From Candidatus Latescibacterota bacterium (GTDB lineage: Bacteria > JAAXHH01), in NCBI GenBank assembly GCA_022821085.1, contig JAJEEG010000006.1, forward strand, positions 2,563,330 to 2,627,329: 64,000 nucleotides of DNA, in the 5' to 3' direction. The position numbers and the translations under genes are program-made. This document shows positions 16,671 to 28,547 of the stretch, one piece after another (positions within the stretch are counted from its first letter, which is position 1; every line of letters starts with the position of its first letter). The notes under the pieces are model-generated. The model did no database searches and had not been told where the DNA came from. It was given only the letters and a program-made list of their open reading frames with translations.

Positions 16671-17451
16671 AGGTTATCCTGGCCACCCACACCTGCTCGT
16701 TTCCATGGCGGAACGGGCCACGGCCGAAGTCCCCGTAAAGCGCCTCGACTTCGTAACCGCAGAGTTCCAGGAGGTGCTGCATCTCGAATCGGTGCACATA
16801 GCGCAGATACACCGGGGTGGTGGTCTTCGAAAGCACCCGGCCCTCGTCGTCCACTTCTTCGAAGAACCGGTGCTCCTCCAGCGTCTGCTCCAGCGGGTCG
16901 TACCGTCGCGTATCCGACACCATGACGCGGCGTCCAGTCTCGGGATGGGTGAACGATCCCAGGTGATTGAGGGTGCCCCTGGGCGGTCTCATGTAGGCGG
17001 CGATCAACTCGATGCTCGGATCGAATACGTTGAAAACCAGCCGGCCCCGGTCCGTCAGATGCTCGCGGATGCGTGTCAGGGCCCGGCGCTGGTCGTCGGG
17101 GGTCATCAAGTGAAGGAACGCCCGGTACGGGATGATCGCCAGCGGAAAGCGCTGCTCCAGGCTGAACGTCCGCATATCGCCCTCGACGATCTGCATACGC
17201 CGCCGCGTTTCGTCCGTCAGCGCGGCGATCTTGCGACGGGCCACCTCCAGCATCGCCGGCGCCCGGTCCAGGCCGACGATGGACACGCCCGATTCGGCGA
17301 TCGGGATCATGATCCGGCCGGTTCCGCACGCGATCTCCAGCACGGGGCCGTCCGCCTTTTTGGCCTCCTCAACATAAAACGCCTCGTCACCGTTGAGTCC
17401 CGTCGAGTAACTGTCGTACAGACCGGCGTCCGTCCTGTCGTATTCCGACAC
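16669..17451 (-). CDS. Class I SAM-dependent methyltransferase
   Basis: A 260-residue methyltransferase of the ubiquinone/menaquinone-methylase-like group, not closely similar to its two neighbours. Motif I is VLEIACGTGRIMIPIA, the acidic loop GLDRAPAML, motif II region VEGDMRTFSL, and PYRAFLHL and GRLVFNVFDP follow. GTG 17451 is chosen because AGAGGAG lies directly upstream and the next residues SEYDRTDAGLYD begin the family; ATG 17475 precedes that ribosome-binding site. It lies 74 bases before the collagen-insert methyltransferase, and both are probably on one transcript. The small-molecule substrate is unknown. Confidence 0.85.
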   Translation of the reverse strand: MSEYDRTDAGLYDSYSTGLNGDEAFYVEEAKKADGPVLEIACGTGRIMIPIAESGVSIVGLDRAPAMLEVARRKIAALTDETRRRMQIVEGDMRTFSLEQRFPLAIIPYRAFLHLMTPDDQRRALTRIREHLTDRGRLVFNVFDPSIELIAAYMRPPRGTLNHLGSFTHPETGRRVMVSDTRRYDPLEQTLEEHRFFEEVDDEGRVLSKTTTPVYLRYVHRFEMQHLLELCGYEVEALYGDFGRGPFRHGNEQVWVARIT

Positions 17452-17764
17452 GTCTTCTCCTCTTTGTGGAAACATACTTTGCCTTCGCCCACGCAAAGAC
17501 AAGCGTGGGCGTCAATGCAACAGCACACCAGGTTGGATGCAGGATTGCCGCCACCCTCGTCGGGCGTTCTGATTTCTTCAGTTATATTATATCGGTTGAT
17601 TTCGCCATTGTCCCAAATTTACTTCCATTCTTGTCCGGATCCCGCAACTGCTCCCGAAATTTAAAACGCCGCGGTTCAGGCGGCGGGGTTCGAAGTCAAG
17701 AGCGCGGTCCCACCACGTAACGATCGCATCGGCATGCCAGTCACACCACGATCGAGGATTATCT

Positions 17765-18730
17765 ATGCCTGACCGATTACGTATTGTCATACCCGGGGAC
17801 GACCCGCCCCAGATGCAGGGTTCGCCCCACCTGGAACGGCTCGAAGCCTACGGAGAGGTCGTCCTGTACACCGATCGGCCGGAAACGGCGGAGGAGAAAA
17901 TCAAACGGGTCCGGGGCGCCGGGGTCATGATCAATTCCCGGGGGCTCGTGAAGTGGCCCGGGGACGTACTCCGCGCGTTGCCCGATCTCCGCATGATCGC
18001 GACCTGTTCGATCGGGGTCGACAGTTTCGATCTGGAAGCGGCGTGTGAATGCGGCATTGTCATCTCCAACCAGCCCGGACGGACGGCGCCGGTCGTCGCG
18101 GAGCACGCCTTCGGCCTGATGTTCGCCCTCGCGAAGAGAGCGGCGTACTTCACGGGCGCCATGAAAGCCGGCCATTGGCCCCGGCTGGACGCGTACTACC
18201 TGAAGGGAAAGACCCTCGGCGTCATCGGGACCGGGCCTATCGGATCGGAGATGGCGAAGCTGGCGGGCAGCGTGGGCATGGAGGTGATCGCCTGGACATA
18301 CAACCCGTCGGATGAGCGGGCCCGGCAGATCGGGGTGACCTACGTGGAACTCGACGAACTGCTGCGCAGATCCGACGTGGTTTCGCTGCACGTCATGCTG
18401 ACGGACGACAGCCGGTATATGATCAATCGTGAATCCCTGGCAGGCATGAAGCAGGGCGCGTTGCTGATCAACTGCGGCCGGGGCGGCCTGGTGGATACGG
18501 ACGCGCTGGTGGAAGCGCTTCGGGCGGAGCGCCTGGGCGGCGCGGCCCTGGACGTCTTCGAGGAGGAGCCGCTACCCGCGGACCATCCGCTGCTCGAGAT
18601 GGAACAGGTCGTCCTGACCCCTCACTGCGCGGACATGACCCCCGAGGGCGTCGAACTGCTCAACGAGGGCGCGGTAAACAACGTCATCGCCTTTCTGGAG
18701 GGCCGTCCGCAGCATGTCGTAAAGTTGTAG
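17765..18730 (+). CDS. D-isomer-specific 2-hydroxyacid dehydrogenase
   Basis: A 321-residue NAD(P)-dependent dehydrogenase of the 2-hydroxyacid family (3-phosphoglycerate, glyoxylate or lactate type). The Rossmann fingerprint GVIGTGPIG ends at about residue 160. Catalytic residues are Arg239 in NCGRGG, Glu268 in VFEEEP and His287 in LTPHCAD. There is no C-terminal ACT/ASB domain, so it is not a full-length SerA; a stand-alone catabolic or detoxifying reductase is more likely. The gene is preceded by about 300 bases of mixed, partly AT-rich sequence and is convergent with the FTR gene downstream. Confidence 0.88.
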   Translation: MPDRLRIVIPGDDPPQMQGSPHLERLEAYGEVVLYTDRPETAEEKIKRVRGAGVMINSRGLVKWPGDVLRALPDLRMIATCSIGVDSFDLEAACECGIVISNQPGRTAPVVAEHAFGLMFALAKRAAYFTGAMKAGHWPRLDAYYLKGKTLGVIGTGPIGSEMAKLAGSVGMEVIAWTYNPSDERARQIGVTYVELDELLRRSDVVSLHVMLTDDSRYMINRESLAGMKQGALLINCGRGGLVDTDALVEALRAERLGGAALDVFEEEPLPADHPLLEMEQVVLTPHCADMTPEGVELLNEGAVNNVIAFLEGRPQHVVKL

Positions 18731-18779
18731 CGCGGACCGCATGGCGAGCGCTACCGCGTGGCGAGCTCGATAATAAGGA

Positions 18780-19181
18780 TTATGCCGGCGCGCGGTGCCG
18801 CGCCTCCCTGCCCTTGTCCGGCGTCGGATCCTCGACCAGGCCGTACATCTGCCTGCCTTCGTGGTCTTCGGGCAAGTATTCGGTGATCGGAAGACCCTCG
18901 GGGGTGACGAACAGCAGGCAGTGGCAGTATTTCCAGATCTTCATCTCATCGCAGGCGCATACCCACTCGCGGCTTCGTTCCAGTTCGGCCTTCTTGTCGG
19001 GATAGAAATTGCACGGGCACAGGGGCCGGCCCAGTTCGTCCACGTGGGCGGCGAGACCCTTGACCACCGAATCGGTCACTTCCGCGTTCGGATGAGGCGA
19101 CGTACCCGTCTTTTCCCAGTACTTGTCACAGTACTTCTGCATGCGCTGCATGCTCTTTTCCGACGGTTGCTGCTCGTTCAT
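18780..19181 (-). CDS. Ferredoxin:thioredoxin reductase catalytic subunit
   Basis: A 133-residue FTR beta-type protein. Cys pairs C55-P-C57, C75-A-C77 and C86-H-C88 match the plant and cyanobacterial pattern, with the cluster ligands (55, 75, 77, 86) and the redox disulfide (57/88) both complete. The middle CPC has become CAC. The sequence CPCNFYPDK and CHCLLFVTPEG are typical. It should reduce thioredoxin-like disulfides using ferredoxin electrons in the cytoplasm. No variable (alpha) subunit or thioredoxin gene is nearby, as is common for FTR in non-phototrophs. It is transcribed away from the respiratory cluster. Confidence 0.9.
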   Translation of the reverse strand: MNEQQPSEKSMQRMQKYCDKYWEKTGTSPHPNAEVTDSVVKGLAAHVDELGRPLCPCNFYPDKKAELERSREWVCACDEMKIWKYCHCLLFVTPEGLPITEYLPEDHEGRQMYGLVEDPTPDKGREARHRAPA

Positions 19182-19290
19182 GGGCCACTCCTTGAATTAA
19201 ATGCCGCCTCCGGCCAATCCTGCCTGGTCTACCATCCCGATATCTTGATAACAATCTACCCCGGATCGCCCTCTGTGTCAACCGGCCAGT

Positions 19291-19340
19291 GCCCCGGTCC
19301 GGGGATGGCAGCCGGGCCCCGGTCCGGGGATGGCAGCCCG
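19291..19340. repeat. 25-bp x2 tandem repeat containing palindrome CCCCGGTCCGGGG
   Basis: Copies at 19291-19315 and 19316-19340 differ at one base. Each contains the 6+1+6 palindrome CCCCGG-T-CCGGGG, giving two phased symmetrical sites 25 bp (about 2.4 helical turns) apart upstream of the respiratory operon. Confidence 0.92.
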
Positions 19341-19465
19341 ACGAAATCCGCGCCGCACCACAGAAAACATCGACCGTTATTGCGCAACCGCCAGGGCGAC
19401 GATATGCCTGGATTTCGAGTCTCCGGACCGGCGGCCAAAAAAACGAAATGTATTGCCGATTTATA

Positions 19466-19494
19466 TTGACTTTGCTTGCCGCCCGGTATATCGT
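19466..19494 (+). promoter_or_regulatory. Sigma70-like promoter of the act-cox cluster
   Basis: TTGACT (19466-19471) is followed by TATCGT at a 17-base spacing (19489-19494) or TATATC at 15 (19487-19492), preceded by an A-rich tract. Predicted leader of about 60 bases to actA. Confidence 0.5.
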
Positions 19495-19562
19495 GCATGA
19501 CTGTTGTTGAGCGTCCGGTCATTCGGTAAAGAACGCATCAGAGAGAGACAGAACGAGTTCAT

Positions 19563-20231
19563 ATGCCACAGATTTTCTCCCCCGCCGCGAATACGTGGCT
19601 CAAGGCGAGCATCGTCGGCGGGGCGCTTCTCCTGGCAACTACATTCGGCGTCATTTTCTACCTCGGCTCGACCTCTTACGTTACCCGGCAGCACCAGGTT
19701 AGACCCCAGCCCGTTCCCTTCAGCCACAGGCACCACGTCAATCAGCTCGGTATCGACTGTAGGTACTGCCATGCGTCGGTGGAAACGAGCGCCTTCGCCG
19801 GCCTGCCGCCGACCAAGACCTGCATGAGCTGCCACTCGCAGGTGTGGACGGACGCGCCGATGCTCGAGCCGGTGCGGGACAGTTACGCGACGGGAGTCTC
19901 CCTCGAATGGACCCGGGTGCACGACCTGCCGGACTATGTGTATTTCAATCATAGTATTCATATAAACAAGGGCATAGGCTGCGAGTCCTGCCACGGCGCC
20001 GTCAACGAGATGGCCCTGATGTGGCAGGAGGAATCGCTGCAGATGATGTGGTGCCTCGAGTGCCACCGCCACCCCGAGTCCTTCATCCGGGAACGGGCGG
20101 ACGTGTACAAGTTCGAATCGCAGCCCGACTACTCGGCGCCCATGGACCAGACAGCCCTCGGCGCACAACTGATCCGGGGCTACCGGGTCAACAAGGATCA
20201 GCTGGAAGACTGTTCCATCTGCCATCGGTAG
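19563..20231 (+). CDS. actA: Alternative complex III subunit A, pentaheme cytochrome c
   Basis: A 222-residue membrane-anchored multiheme cytochrome. One N-terminal transmembrane segment is followed by five CxxCH heme sites: CRYCH, CMSCH, CESCH, CLECH and CSICH. This count and the FSHRHHVNQLGIDCRYCH opening are those of ActA. It accepts electrons from ActB in the periplasm and passes them to ActE and the terminal oxidase. It is the first gene of a 13-kb plus-strand run that ends with cytochrome oxidase subunit IV. The ribosome-binding site is weak. Confidence 0.93.
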   Translation: MPQIFSPAANTWLKASIVGGALLLATTFGVIFYLGSTSYVTRQHQVRPQPVPFSHRHHVNQLGIDCRYCHASVETSAFAGLPPTKTCMSCHSQVWTDAPMLEPVRDSYATGVSLEWTRVHDLPDYVYFNHSIHINKGIGCESCHGAVNEMALMWQEESLQMMWCLECHRHPESFIRERADVYKFESQPDYSAPMDQTALGAQLIRGYRVNKDQLEDCSICHR

Positions 20232-20272
20232 CGTGACGATGCCAGCGTAACAGGCGACCAGGAAATCGTACC

Positions 20273-23293
<3,021 letters not shown>

Positions 23294-23352
23294 GCCGGTA
23301 GCGGGATGCGAGGCACGGCGGCCAGGACCCGCCGTGAAAGAGGAGTAGCGCC

Positions 23353-24747
23353 TTGTCGCAACAAGATCAGGCAGTCGACATAGAAAAGGTCGACAAGTAC
23401 ACGGGCGATGGTTTCGTAGCGCCCGAGTACAACAATACCACTGTCACGCAGAAGATATCCAACATCGTCCTGCGGGCGGATACGCCGTGGGGCTGGTACC
23501 TGGCCGTGGCGGTCCTGCTGCCCGTCGTCGGCATGCTGGGCATCTCCATCACCTGGCTGGTGCTGATCGGGACCGGCGTCTGGGGCCTGAACGTGCCGGT
23601 CGGCTGGGGATTCGCCATTATCAACTTCGTCTGGTGGATCGGGATCGGACACGCGGGGACGCTCATCTCCGCCATTCTGCACCTGATGCGGCAGGACTGG
23701 CGCAACTCGATCAACCGGTTCGCGGAAGCCATGACGATCTTCGCCGTGATGTGCGCCGTCATGTTCCCGCTGCTCCACGTGGGCCGTCCCTGGCTGGCCT
23801 ACTGGCTGCTTCCCCTGCCCAACACCATGTCGCTGTGGCCCCAGTGGCGGTCGCCGCTGGTCTGGGATGTCTTCGCCGTGTCCACCTACTTCACCGTTTC
23901 CCTGATCTTCTGGTACATGGGCATGATCCCGGATCTCGGCACCCTGCGGGACCGGGCGAAGCATCCGGTCGTCGCGCGGATCTACGGCATATTCGCCATG
24001 GGCTGGCGCGGTGCGTCCTCCCACTGGGCCCGTTACGAAAAGGCCTACCTGATCCTGGCCGGCCTTTCCACGCCCCTGGTCCTGTCCGTGCACTCCATCG
24101 TTTCGCTCGACTTCGCCGTCTCGCTGATCCCGGGCTGGCACACCACCGTGTTCCCGCCCTACTTCGTGGCCGGCGCCATCTACGCCGGATTCGCCATGGT
24201 GCTGACGCTGACCATCCCCGTGCGGCACTGGTTCGGCCTGCAGGGGCTGATCACGACGCGCCATCTGGAGAACATGGGCAAGGTGACCTTGGCGACGGGC
24301 TTCATCGTCGTGTACGGATACGCCATGGAGGCCTTCATTTCGTGGTACAGCGCGAGCCCTTACGAAGGGTTCATGATGTGGAACCGCATGACCGGCCAGT
24401 ACGCGCCGGTTTACTGGGCGCTGATCTTCTGCAACGCCGTCAGCATCCAGATTCTCTGGTGGAAGCGCGCCCGCCGCAGCCCTCTCGTGCTGTTCATCGT
24501 CTCCCTGATCGTCGGCGTCGGCATGTGGCTGGAGCGGTTCGTCATCGTCGTGACCAGCCTGGCCAACGACTACATGCCTTCGTCGTGGGACTACTACGCC
24601 GGCACGATCTGGGACTGGAGCCTGTACATCGGCACCATCGGTTTCTTCCTGTTCATGATGTGCCTGTTCATCCGGTTCCTGCCCATGATCCCCATGTCCG
24701 AAATGAAGATGATCATACCGAAGCACCGGAACAAGAAGGACGCCTGA
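23353..24747 (+). CDS. actC: Alternative complex III subunit C, NrfD-like quinol-oxidising membrane protein
   Basis: A 464-residue integral membrane protein of the NrfD/PsrC family with about ten hydrophobic helices, the first near [18 protein letters not shown]. The conserved [18 protein letters not shown] and [10 protein letters not shown] segments characterise ActC. It forms the quinol site of alternative complex III. The start is TTG 23353, with GAGGAG about 8 bases upstream; no ATG is nearby. It lies 59 bases after actB and one base before actD. Confidence 0.93.
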   Translation: MSQQDQAVDIEKVDKYTGDGFVAPEYNNTTVTQKISNIVLRADTPWGWYLAVAVLLPVVGMLGISITWLVLIGTGVWGLNVPVGWGFAIINFVWWIGIGHAGTLISAILHLMRQDWRNSINRFAEAMTIFAVMCAVMFPLLHVGRPWLAYWLLPLPNTMSLWPQWRSPLVWDVFAVSTYFTVSLIFWYMGMIPDLGTLRDRAKHPVVARIYGIFAMGWRGASSHWARYEKAYLILAGLSTPLVLSVHSIVSLDFAVSLIPGWHTTVFPPYFVAGAIYAGFAMVLTLTIPVRHWFGLQGLITTRHLENMGKVTLATGFIVVYGYAMEAFISWYSASPYEGFMMWNRMTGQYAPVYWALIFCNAVSIQILWWKRARRSPLVLFIVSLIVGVGMWLERFVIVVTSLANDYMPSSWDYYAGTIWDWSLYIGTIGFFLFMMCLFIRFLPMIPMSEMKMIIPKHRNKKDA

Positions 24748-24748
24748 G

Positions 24749-25297
24749 ATGAATCACGGACCCGCCCGGCCCGAACTGCGCGGCCTCGTGGCCGAGTTTG
24801 AAAACGAGGAAGCCATCGTGGAAGCCACGCAGAAGACCGTGGACGCCGGGTACCACCATATCGAGACCTACACGCCCTACCCCCTCGACGAGTTGCTGGA
24901 CATCCAGCACCTCCACAAGAACAAGGTGGCGCTGGTGATCCTGATCGGCGGGCTGACCGGATGCACCGTGGGTTTCTTCATGCAGTGGTTCGCCTCCGTG
25001 ATCCACTACCCGATCAACGTGGGCGGCCGTCCCCTGAACAGCTGGCCGGCCTTCATCCCGGTCATGTTCGAGTGCACGGTCCTGTTCGCTTCCTTTGCCG
25101 CGCTGATCGGCATGATGGTCATGAACAAGCTGCCCCGGCCGAACCATCCGCTTTTCGATATCGAGCGGTTCCGGTACGCCACGCAGGACCGGTTCTTCCT
25201 GTGCATCGAAGCGGAAGACCCGTACTTCGAAAAGGACGCAACCCGGCAGTTTCTCGAAGAGCTGAACCCGCACGAGGTGAACGAAGTTGAAGCGTAG
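24749..25297 (+). CDS. actD: Alternative complex III subunit D (DUF3341)
   Basis: A 182-residue DUF3341 protein with an N-terminal cytoplasmic alpha/beta domain (LVAEFENEEAIVEATQKTVDAG) and two transmembrane helices (residues about 55-80 and 100-120) in a hairpin. The YTPYPLDELLD motif is diagnostic. It is a structural subunit of alternative complex III with no cofactor. Its start follows the actC stop by one base and its end overlaps actE by 11 bases, so translation is tightly coupled. Confidence 0.92.
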   Translation: MNHGPARPELRGLVAEFENEEAIVEATQKTVDAGYHHIETYTPYPLDELLDIQHLHKNKVALVILIGGLTGCTVGFFMQWFASVIHYPINVGGRPLNSWPAFIPVMFECTVLFASFAALIGMMVMNKLPRPNHPLFDIERFRYATQDRFFLCIEAEDPYFEKDATRQFLEELNPHEVNEVEA

Positions 25298-25889
25298 CCC
25301 CATGGCCCTCCTATACGCCGGTTTTCTGTGCGTCCTGTGCCTGGCCGCCGCGTCGGCCTGCCGGCAGGATATGCACGACCAGCCGCGCGCCGAGCCCTTC
25401 GAGGAGAGCGACTTCTTCGGCGACCGGCGGTCGGTGCGTCCCGCCGTTGAAGGAACCATCGCCCGTGGCCATCTGCGGCTGGACGAGCATTTCTACACGG
25501 GCAAGATCGACGGCGCGCTGGCGACGACGTTTCCGACCGCGGTAACCATTGAAATGCTGAAGCGGGGGCAGGAACGGTACGACATCTATTGCGCGCCGTG
25601 CCACAGCAAGACGGGCGACGGACTCGGCATGATCGTGCAGCGCGGCATGAAGCAGCCGGAGTCCTTTCACAGCCAGCGGCTCCTCGATGTGGAAGTGGGG
25701 CATTACTTCGACGTGGTGACCAACGGCTTCGGCAACATGTACAGTTACGAGGAACGCATCGATCCGGCCGACCGTTGGGCCATCGCCGCCTATGTCCGCG
25801 CGCTGCAGATGAGCCAGGGCGCCAACCTGGCCGAACTGCCTGAATCCGATCAGCAACGCATCCGGCAAATCGTGGAAGTGGAAGAATGA
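25287..25889 (+). CDS. actE: Alternative complex III subunit E, monoheme lipoprotein cytochrome c
   Basis: A 200-residue lipoprotein cytochrome. The lipobox LAAASAC puts the lipidated Cys at residue 25, and the single heme motif CAPCH is at 102-106. The axial Met is probably in the segment after GDGLGMIVQRGM. In characterised complexes ActE carries electrons from ActA toward the oxidase. Overlap with actD (11 bases) and actF (4 bases) supports coupled synthesis. Confidence 0.92.
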   Translation: MKRSPMALLYAGFLCVLCLAAASACRQDMHDQPRAEPFEESDFFGDRRSVRPAVEGTIARGHLRLDEHFYTGKIDGALATTFPTAVTIEMLKRGQERYDIYCAPCHSKTGDGLGMIVQRGMKQPESFHSQRLLDVEVGHYFDVVTNGFGNMYSYEERIDPADRWAIAAYVRALQMSQGANLAELPESDQQRIRQIVEVEE

Positions 25890-27097
25890 CAGCGATCTCC
25901 AGCAATCTTCTTGCGCAGCTCAACAGCATTCAGTCCCGGGCTTTGACCATTGGCGTCATCCTGGTACTGGGCGGATTGCTCTACGCCTTCGCCACCGGCG
26001 CGATGTCCGGATTCTACCAGGCCTACCTGGTGGGTTACATGATCTGCGCGGGCATTGCCCTGGTATGCATGGCCTTCACCATGCTGCACCACCTCATCGG
26101 CGGCCGCTGGGGATTCGTCATCCAGCGCCTGCTCGAAGCCGGCATGAGCACGCTGCCCGTTCTGCTCGTCCTCTTCATACCCATCGTGCTGGGCATGCAC
26201 GACCTGTACCACTGGACGCACGCGGAAGTGGTGGCCGTCGATCCGATCCTGCAGCACAAGGAATCCTATCTCAACGTGCCCTTCTTCCTCGTGCGGACTG
26301 TCTTTTACTTCGCCATCTGGATCACCGCCGCGTTCCTGCTGATCAGGTGGTCCACGTCCCAGGACGCGTCGGGCGACCCCGGACTGACGGACAAGATGCG
26401 CAACATATGCGGCCCGGGCGTCGTGGTGTTCGCCCTGACCATGACCTTCGCGTCCTTCGACTGGGTCATGTCCACCGATCCGCACTGGTTCTCGACGCTC
26501 TACGGGGTCATGATGATCGTAAACGCCGGAGGCGCGACTCTTTCATCTATCATCATCATGATGACCTGGCTCAGGAAACACGAGCCCATTTCGAAACTCG
26601 CCGACGCGGACCGGTTCCACGACTGGGGCAAGCTGCTGCTGGCCTTTACGCTGCTCTGGTTCTACATGATGCTGTCCCAGTTTCTGATCATCTGGGCGGC
26701 GAACCTGCCGGAAGAGAACCCCTGGTACGTGCACCGCGTGCACGGCGGCTGGGAAGTCCTGTCCGTCGTCCTGGTCCTCTGCCGGTTCGTAATCGCCTTC
26801 TTCCTGCTCCTGTCCATACCGCGGAAGCGGGACCCACGGAGGCTGGTACGCGTGGCCTGGTTCATCCTGGTCATGCACCTGGTCGACATCTTCTGGCACG
26901 TGGCGCCGAATTTCCGGCTCGACGGGTTCAGTGTCAGCGTGATGGACGTGATGGTTCCCGTCGGACTGTTCGGCATCTGGTTTTTCTTCGTCCTGAACCG
27001 GCTGAAGCGGTATCCGTTGATCCCTCAGAAGGATCCCCGGTTCGAGGAACTCGTGGCTTCGGTCTCGAAGGCACAGGTCTCGAAGGCTAAGGCCTAG
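25886..27097 (+). CDS. actF: Alternative complex III subunit F, membrane protein
   Basis: A 403-residue NrfD-like membrane subunit with about ten hydrophobic segments, homologous in fold to ActC. Segments such as VFALTMTFASFDWVMSTDPHW and ADRFHDWGKLLLAFTLLWFY are typical of ActF. It completes the membrane core of alternative complex III and may take part in proton movement. The last residues before the stop, VSKAQVSKAKA, are encoded by a 15-bp duplication (27062-27091) that is probably dispensable. Confidence 0.92.
   Translation: MTAISSNLLAQLNSIQSRALTIGVILVLGGLLYAFATGAMSGFYQAYLVGYMICAGIALVCMAFTMLHHLIGGRWGFVIQRLLEAGMSTLPVLLVLFIPIVLGMHDLYHWTHAEVVAVDPILQHKESYLNVPFFLVRTVFYFAIWITAAFLLIRWSTSQDASGDPGLTDKMRNICGPGVVVFALTMTFASFDWVMSTDPHWFSTLYGVMMIVNAGGATLSSIIIMMTWLRKHEPISKLADADRFHDWGKLLLAFTLLWFYMMLSQFLIIWAANLPEENPWYVHRVHGGWEVLSVVLVLCRFVIAFFLLLSIPRKRDPRRLVRVAWFILVMHLVDIFWHVAPNFRLDGFSVSVMDVMVPVGLFGIWFFFVLNRLKRYPLIPQKDPRFEELVASVSKAQVSKAKA
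27062..27091 (+). repeat. 15-bp x2 tandem repeat at the actF 3' end
   Basis: GTCTCGAAGGCACAG and GTCTCGAAGGCTAAG, immediately before the last codon and TAG stop of actF. Confidence 0.92.
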
Positions 27098-27122
27098 GAA
27101 CGTGTATTTATAAGAGGACGGC

Positions 27123-27578
27123 ATGAATCACGGCGAAAACCACAACATCGTTGACCAGGCCTCGGTAGAGCGGGGACACGAAGTATTCGAGACCAACGTG
27201 CCCCTGGTCATCAAGTTCGGCATCGGCCTGACGGTGCTGGCCATCATCTCCATGGTACTGATGTGGCTGATGTTCGTGGTGATCGAAGACTACAACGCGA
27301 TGACGTTCGACGCCCCCGCGCCGCTGATCGAAGCGGACGCGATTCCGCCCGAACCGCGGCTGCAGGTCATTCCCGAGGAAGACCTGATAGCCCTCCAGGA
27401 GGCGGAAGCGAAGAAGCTGAACAATTACGGGTGGGTGATCCGCACGGCGGAAATCGTCCAGATCCCCATCGAGCGGGCCATGCACCTGATCGCGACCGAC
27501 GACCGGTACAAACTGCCCTCGGCGGCCGATACCGGGGAAGGACAGACCGGGGAAGGACAGACCGGGGAAGGACCGTAA
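27123..27578 (+). CDS. Small membrane protein of the act-cox cluster, function unknown
   Basis: A 151-residue protein with one transmembrane helix (about residues 35-58, IKFGIGLTVLAIISMVLMW) and a periplasmic tail containing LNNYGWVIRTAEIVQIPIERAMHLIA. This motif recurs in small proteins found beside alternative complex III and oxidase genes; the family is otherwise uncharacterised. Position between actF and the SCO gene suggests an assembly or stabilising role. The C-terminus (EGQTGEGQTGEGP) comes from a 15-bp x3 repeat (27531-27575) ending at the stop codon and is probably a recent extension. Confidence 0.75.
   Translation: MNHGENHNIVDQASVERGHEVFETNVPLVIKFGIGLTVLAIISMVLMWLMFVVIEDYNAMTFDAPAPLIEADAIPPEPRLQVIPEEDLIALQEAEAKKLNNYGWVIRTAEIVQIPIERAMHLIATDDRYKLPSAADTGEGQTGEGQTGEGP
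27531..27575 (+). repeat. 15-bp x3 tandem repeat ending at a stop codon
   Basis: ACCGGGGAAGGACAG at 27531 and 27546, and ACCGGGGAAGGACCG at 27561; TAA follows at 27576-27578. Confidence 0.95.
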
Positions 27579-27582
27579 GACT

Positions 27583-28494
27583 ATGGCGGTTAGACCATAC
27601 AGATATGCCGCAATCGCCGCGGGGCTCATCGCCGTCGCGGTCTTGATCGCGGCACCCGGCGGCATGCATGGCCAGGAAGGCGAAAGCGGCCCGGCCGTCA
27701 TGAAGGATATCGGCGCGGGACCCGGACTGGACGCGAGCGCCACGCCCGAGATCCTGAAGCACGTGGGCATCGAGCAGAGAATCGGCGTCTCCCTGCCCCT
27801 GGATCTCGAGTTCAGCGATGAAACGGGCGCGCCGGTAAGCCTGGGCAGCTACTTCGGCGACAAGCCGGTCATCCTGACGCTGGTCTACTACGATTGCCCC
27901 ATGCTGTGCACGGAAGTGCTCAATGGGCTGAACCGGAGCCTGGCCCCTCTGAATTACAGTATCGGGGAGGAATTCGAGGTCGTGACCGTCAGTTTCGACC
28001 CCCGGGAATCCCCGACGCTCGCGTCGCAGAAGAAGGCGGTCTACACGCAGCGCTACGGGCGGCCCGGTACCGGGGAAGGCTGGCATTTCCTCACGGGCGA
28101 AGCGCCGGCGATCGACGCGCTGACCGAATCCGTCGGCTTCAACTACGTATACGACGAAACGGAAGGGCAGTTCGTCCACGGCAGCGCCATCATGATCATC
28201 AGTCCGAAGGGCACGGTATCGCACTACTTCTTCGGAATCGAGTACCCGTCGGAAGACATCCGGCTGGCCATCATCGAATCTTCCGAGGAAAAACTGGGCA
28301 ACGTGTTCGACCAGATCATGCTGTACTGTTTCAACTACGATCCCGAGCAGGGCCGGTACGGCGTAGCCATCATGAACGCGATGCGGCTCGCGGGGCTGGC
28401 CACGCTGCTGGCCATGGGTTCCTTCATGGTCGTCATGTTCAAGCGGGACCGTCGGCGGCGGCGGGAACGGATCGAACGCGGAGAAGATGCGTAA
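27583..28494 (+). CDS. SCO family copper chaperone
   Basis: A 303-residue SCO1/SenC-type thioredoxin-fold protein. N-terminal signal or anchor (residues about 8-28), copper-binding CPMLC (C105/C109) after LTLVYYD, and the distal His199 in FVHGSAIMI complete the copper site. A second hydrophobic helix near residue 265-285 (AGLATLLAMGSFMVVMF) makes it membrane-anchored at both ends. It lies directly before oxidase subunit II, whose CuA site it probably metallates. A 14-bp duplication follows the stop at once. Confidence 0.92.
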   Translation: MAVRPYRYAAIAAGLIAVAVLIAAPGGMHGQEGESGPAVMKDIGAGPGLDASATPEILKHVGIEQRIGVSLPLDLEFSDETGAPVSLGSYFGDKPVILTLVYYDCPMLCTEVLNGLNRSLAPLNYSIGEEFEVVTVSFDPRESPTLASQKKAVYTQRYGRPGTGEGWHFLTGEAPAIDALTESVGFNYVYDETEGQFVHGSAIMIISPKGTVSHYFFGIEYPSEDIRLAIIESSEEKLGNVFDQIMLYCFNYDPEQGRYGVAIMNAMRLAGLATLLAMGSFMVVMFKRDRRRRRERIERGEDA

Positions 28495-28522
28495 CCGGAC
28501 GAAGAAGGCCGGACGAAGAAGG
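28495..28522. repeat. 14-bp x2 tandem repeat immediately after the SCO stop
   Basis: CCGGACGAAGAAGG twice (28495-28508, 28509-28522), then a partial third copy CCGGACTT. TAA is at 28492-28494. Confidence 0.95.
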
Positions 28523-28547
28523 CCGGACTTAACCGTAAAGTGAGCGT

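Larger units (their letters stand above)
19182..19562. other. Divergent regulatory region between FTR and the act-cox cluster
   Basis: About 380 bases without a supported gene. It contains a 25-bp tandem duplication that includes a palindrome (19291-19340), a poly-A/AT stretch at about 19437-19465 that could serve as an UP element, and a promoter candidate for actA at 19466-19494. Confidence 0.7.

Noticed and set aside
16595-17329. Open frame joining the two minus-strand methyltransferases into a 547-codon protein
   Set aside because: The upstream part is a shadow of the other methyltransferase gene; paralogue alignment and ribosome-binding site place the start at 16594.
17660-17720. GGTTCGAA T-loop-like sequence suggesting a tRNA
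   Set aside because: No matching acceptor stem, D-arm or anticodon arm on either strand.
17587-17790. Minus-strand frame of 67 codons upstream of the 2-hydroxyacid dehydrogenase
   Set aside because: No ribosome-binding site, no family resemblance, overlaps the start of the real gene.
19461-20225. Minus-strand 254-codon frame opposite actA
   Set aside because: Shadow of a multiheme gene; translation has no recognisable domain and actA has five heme motifs.
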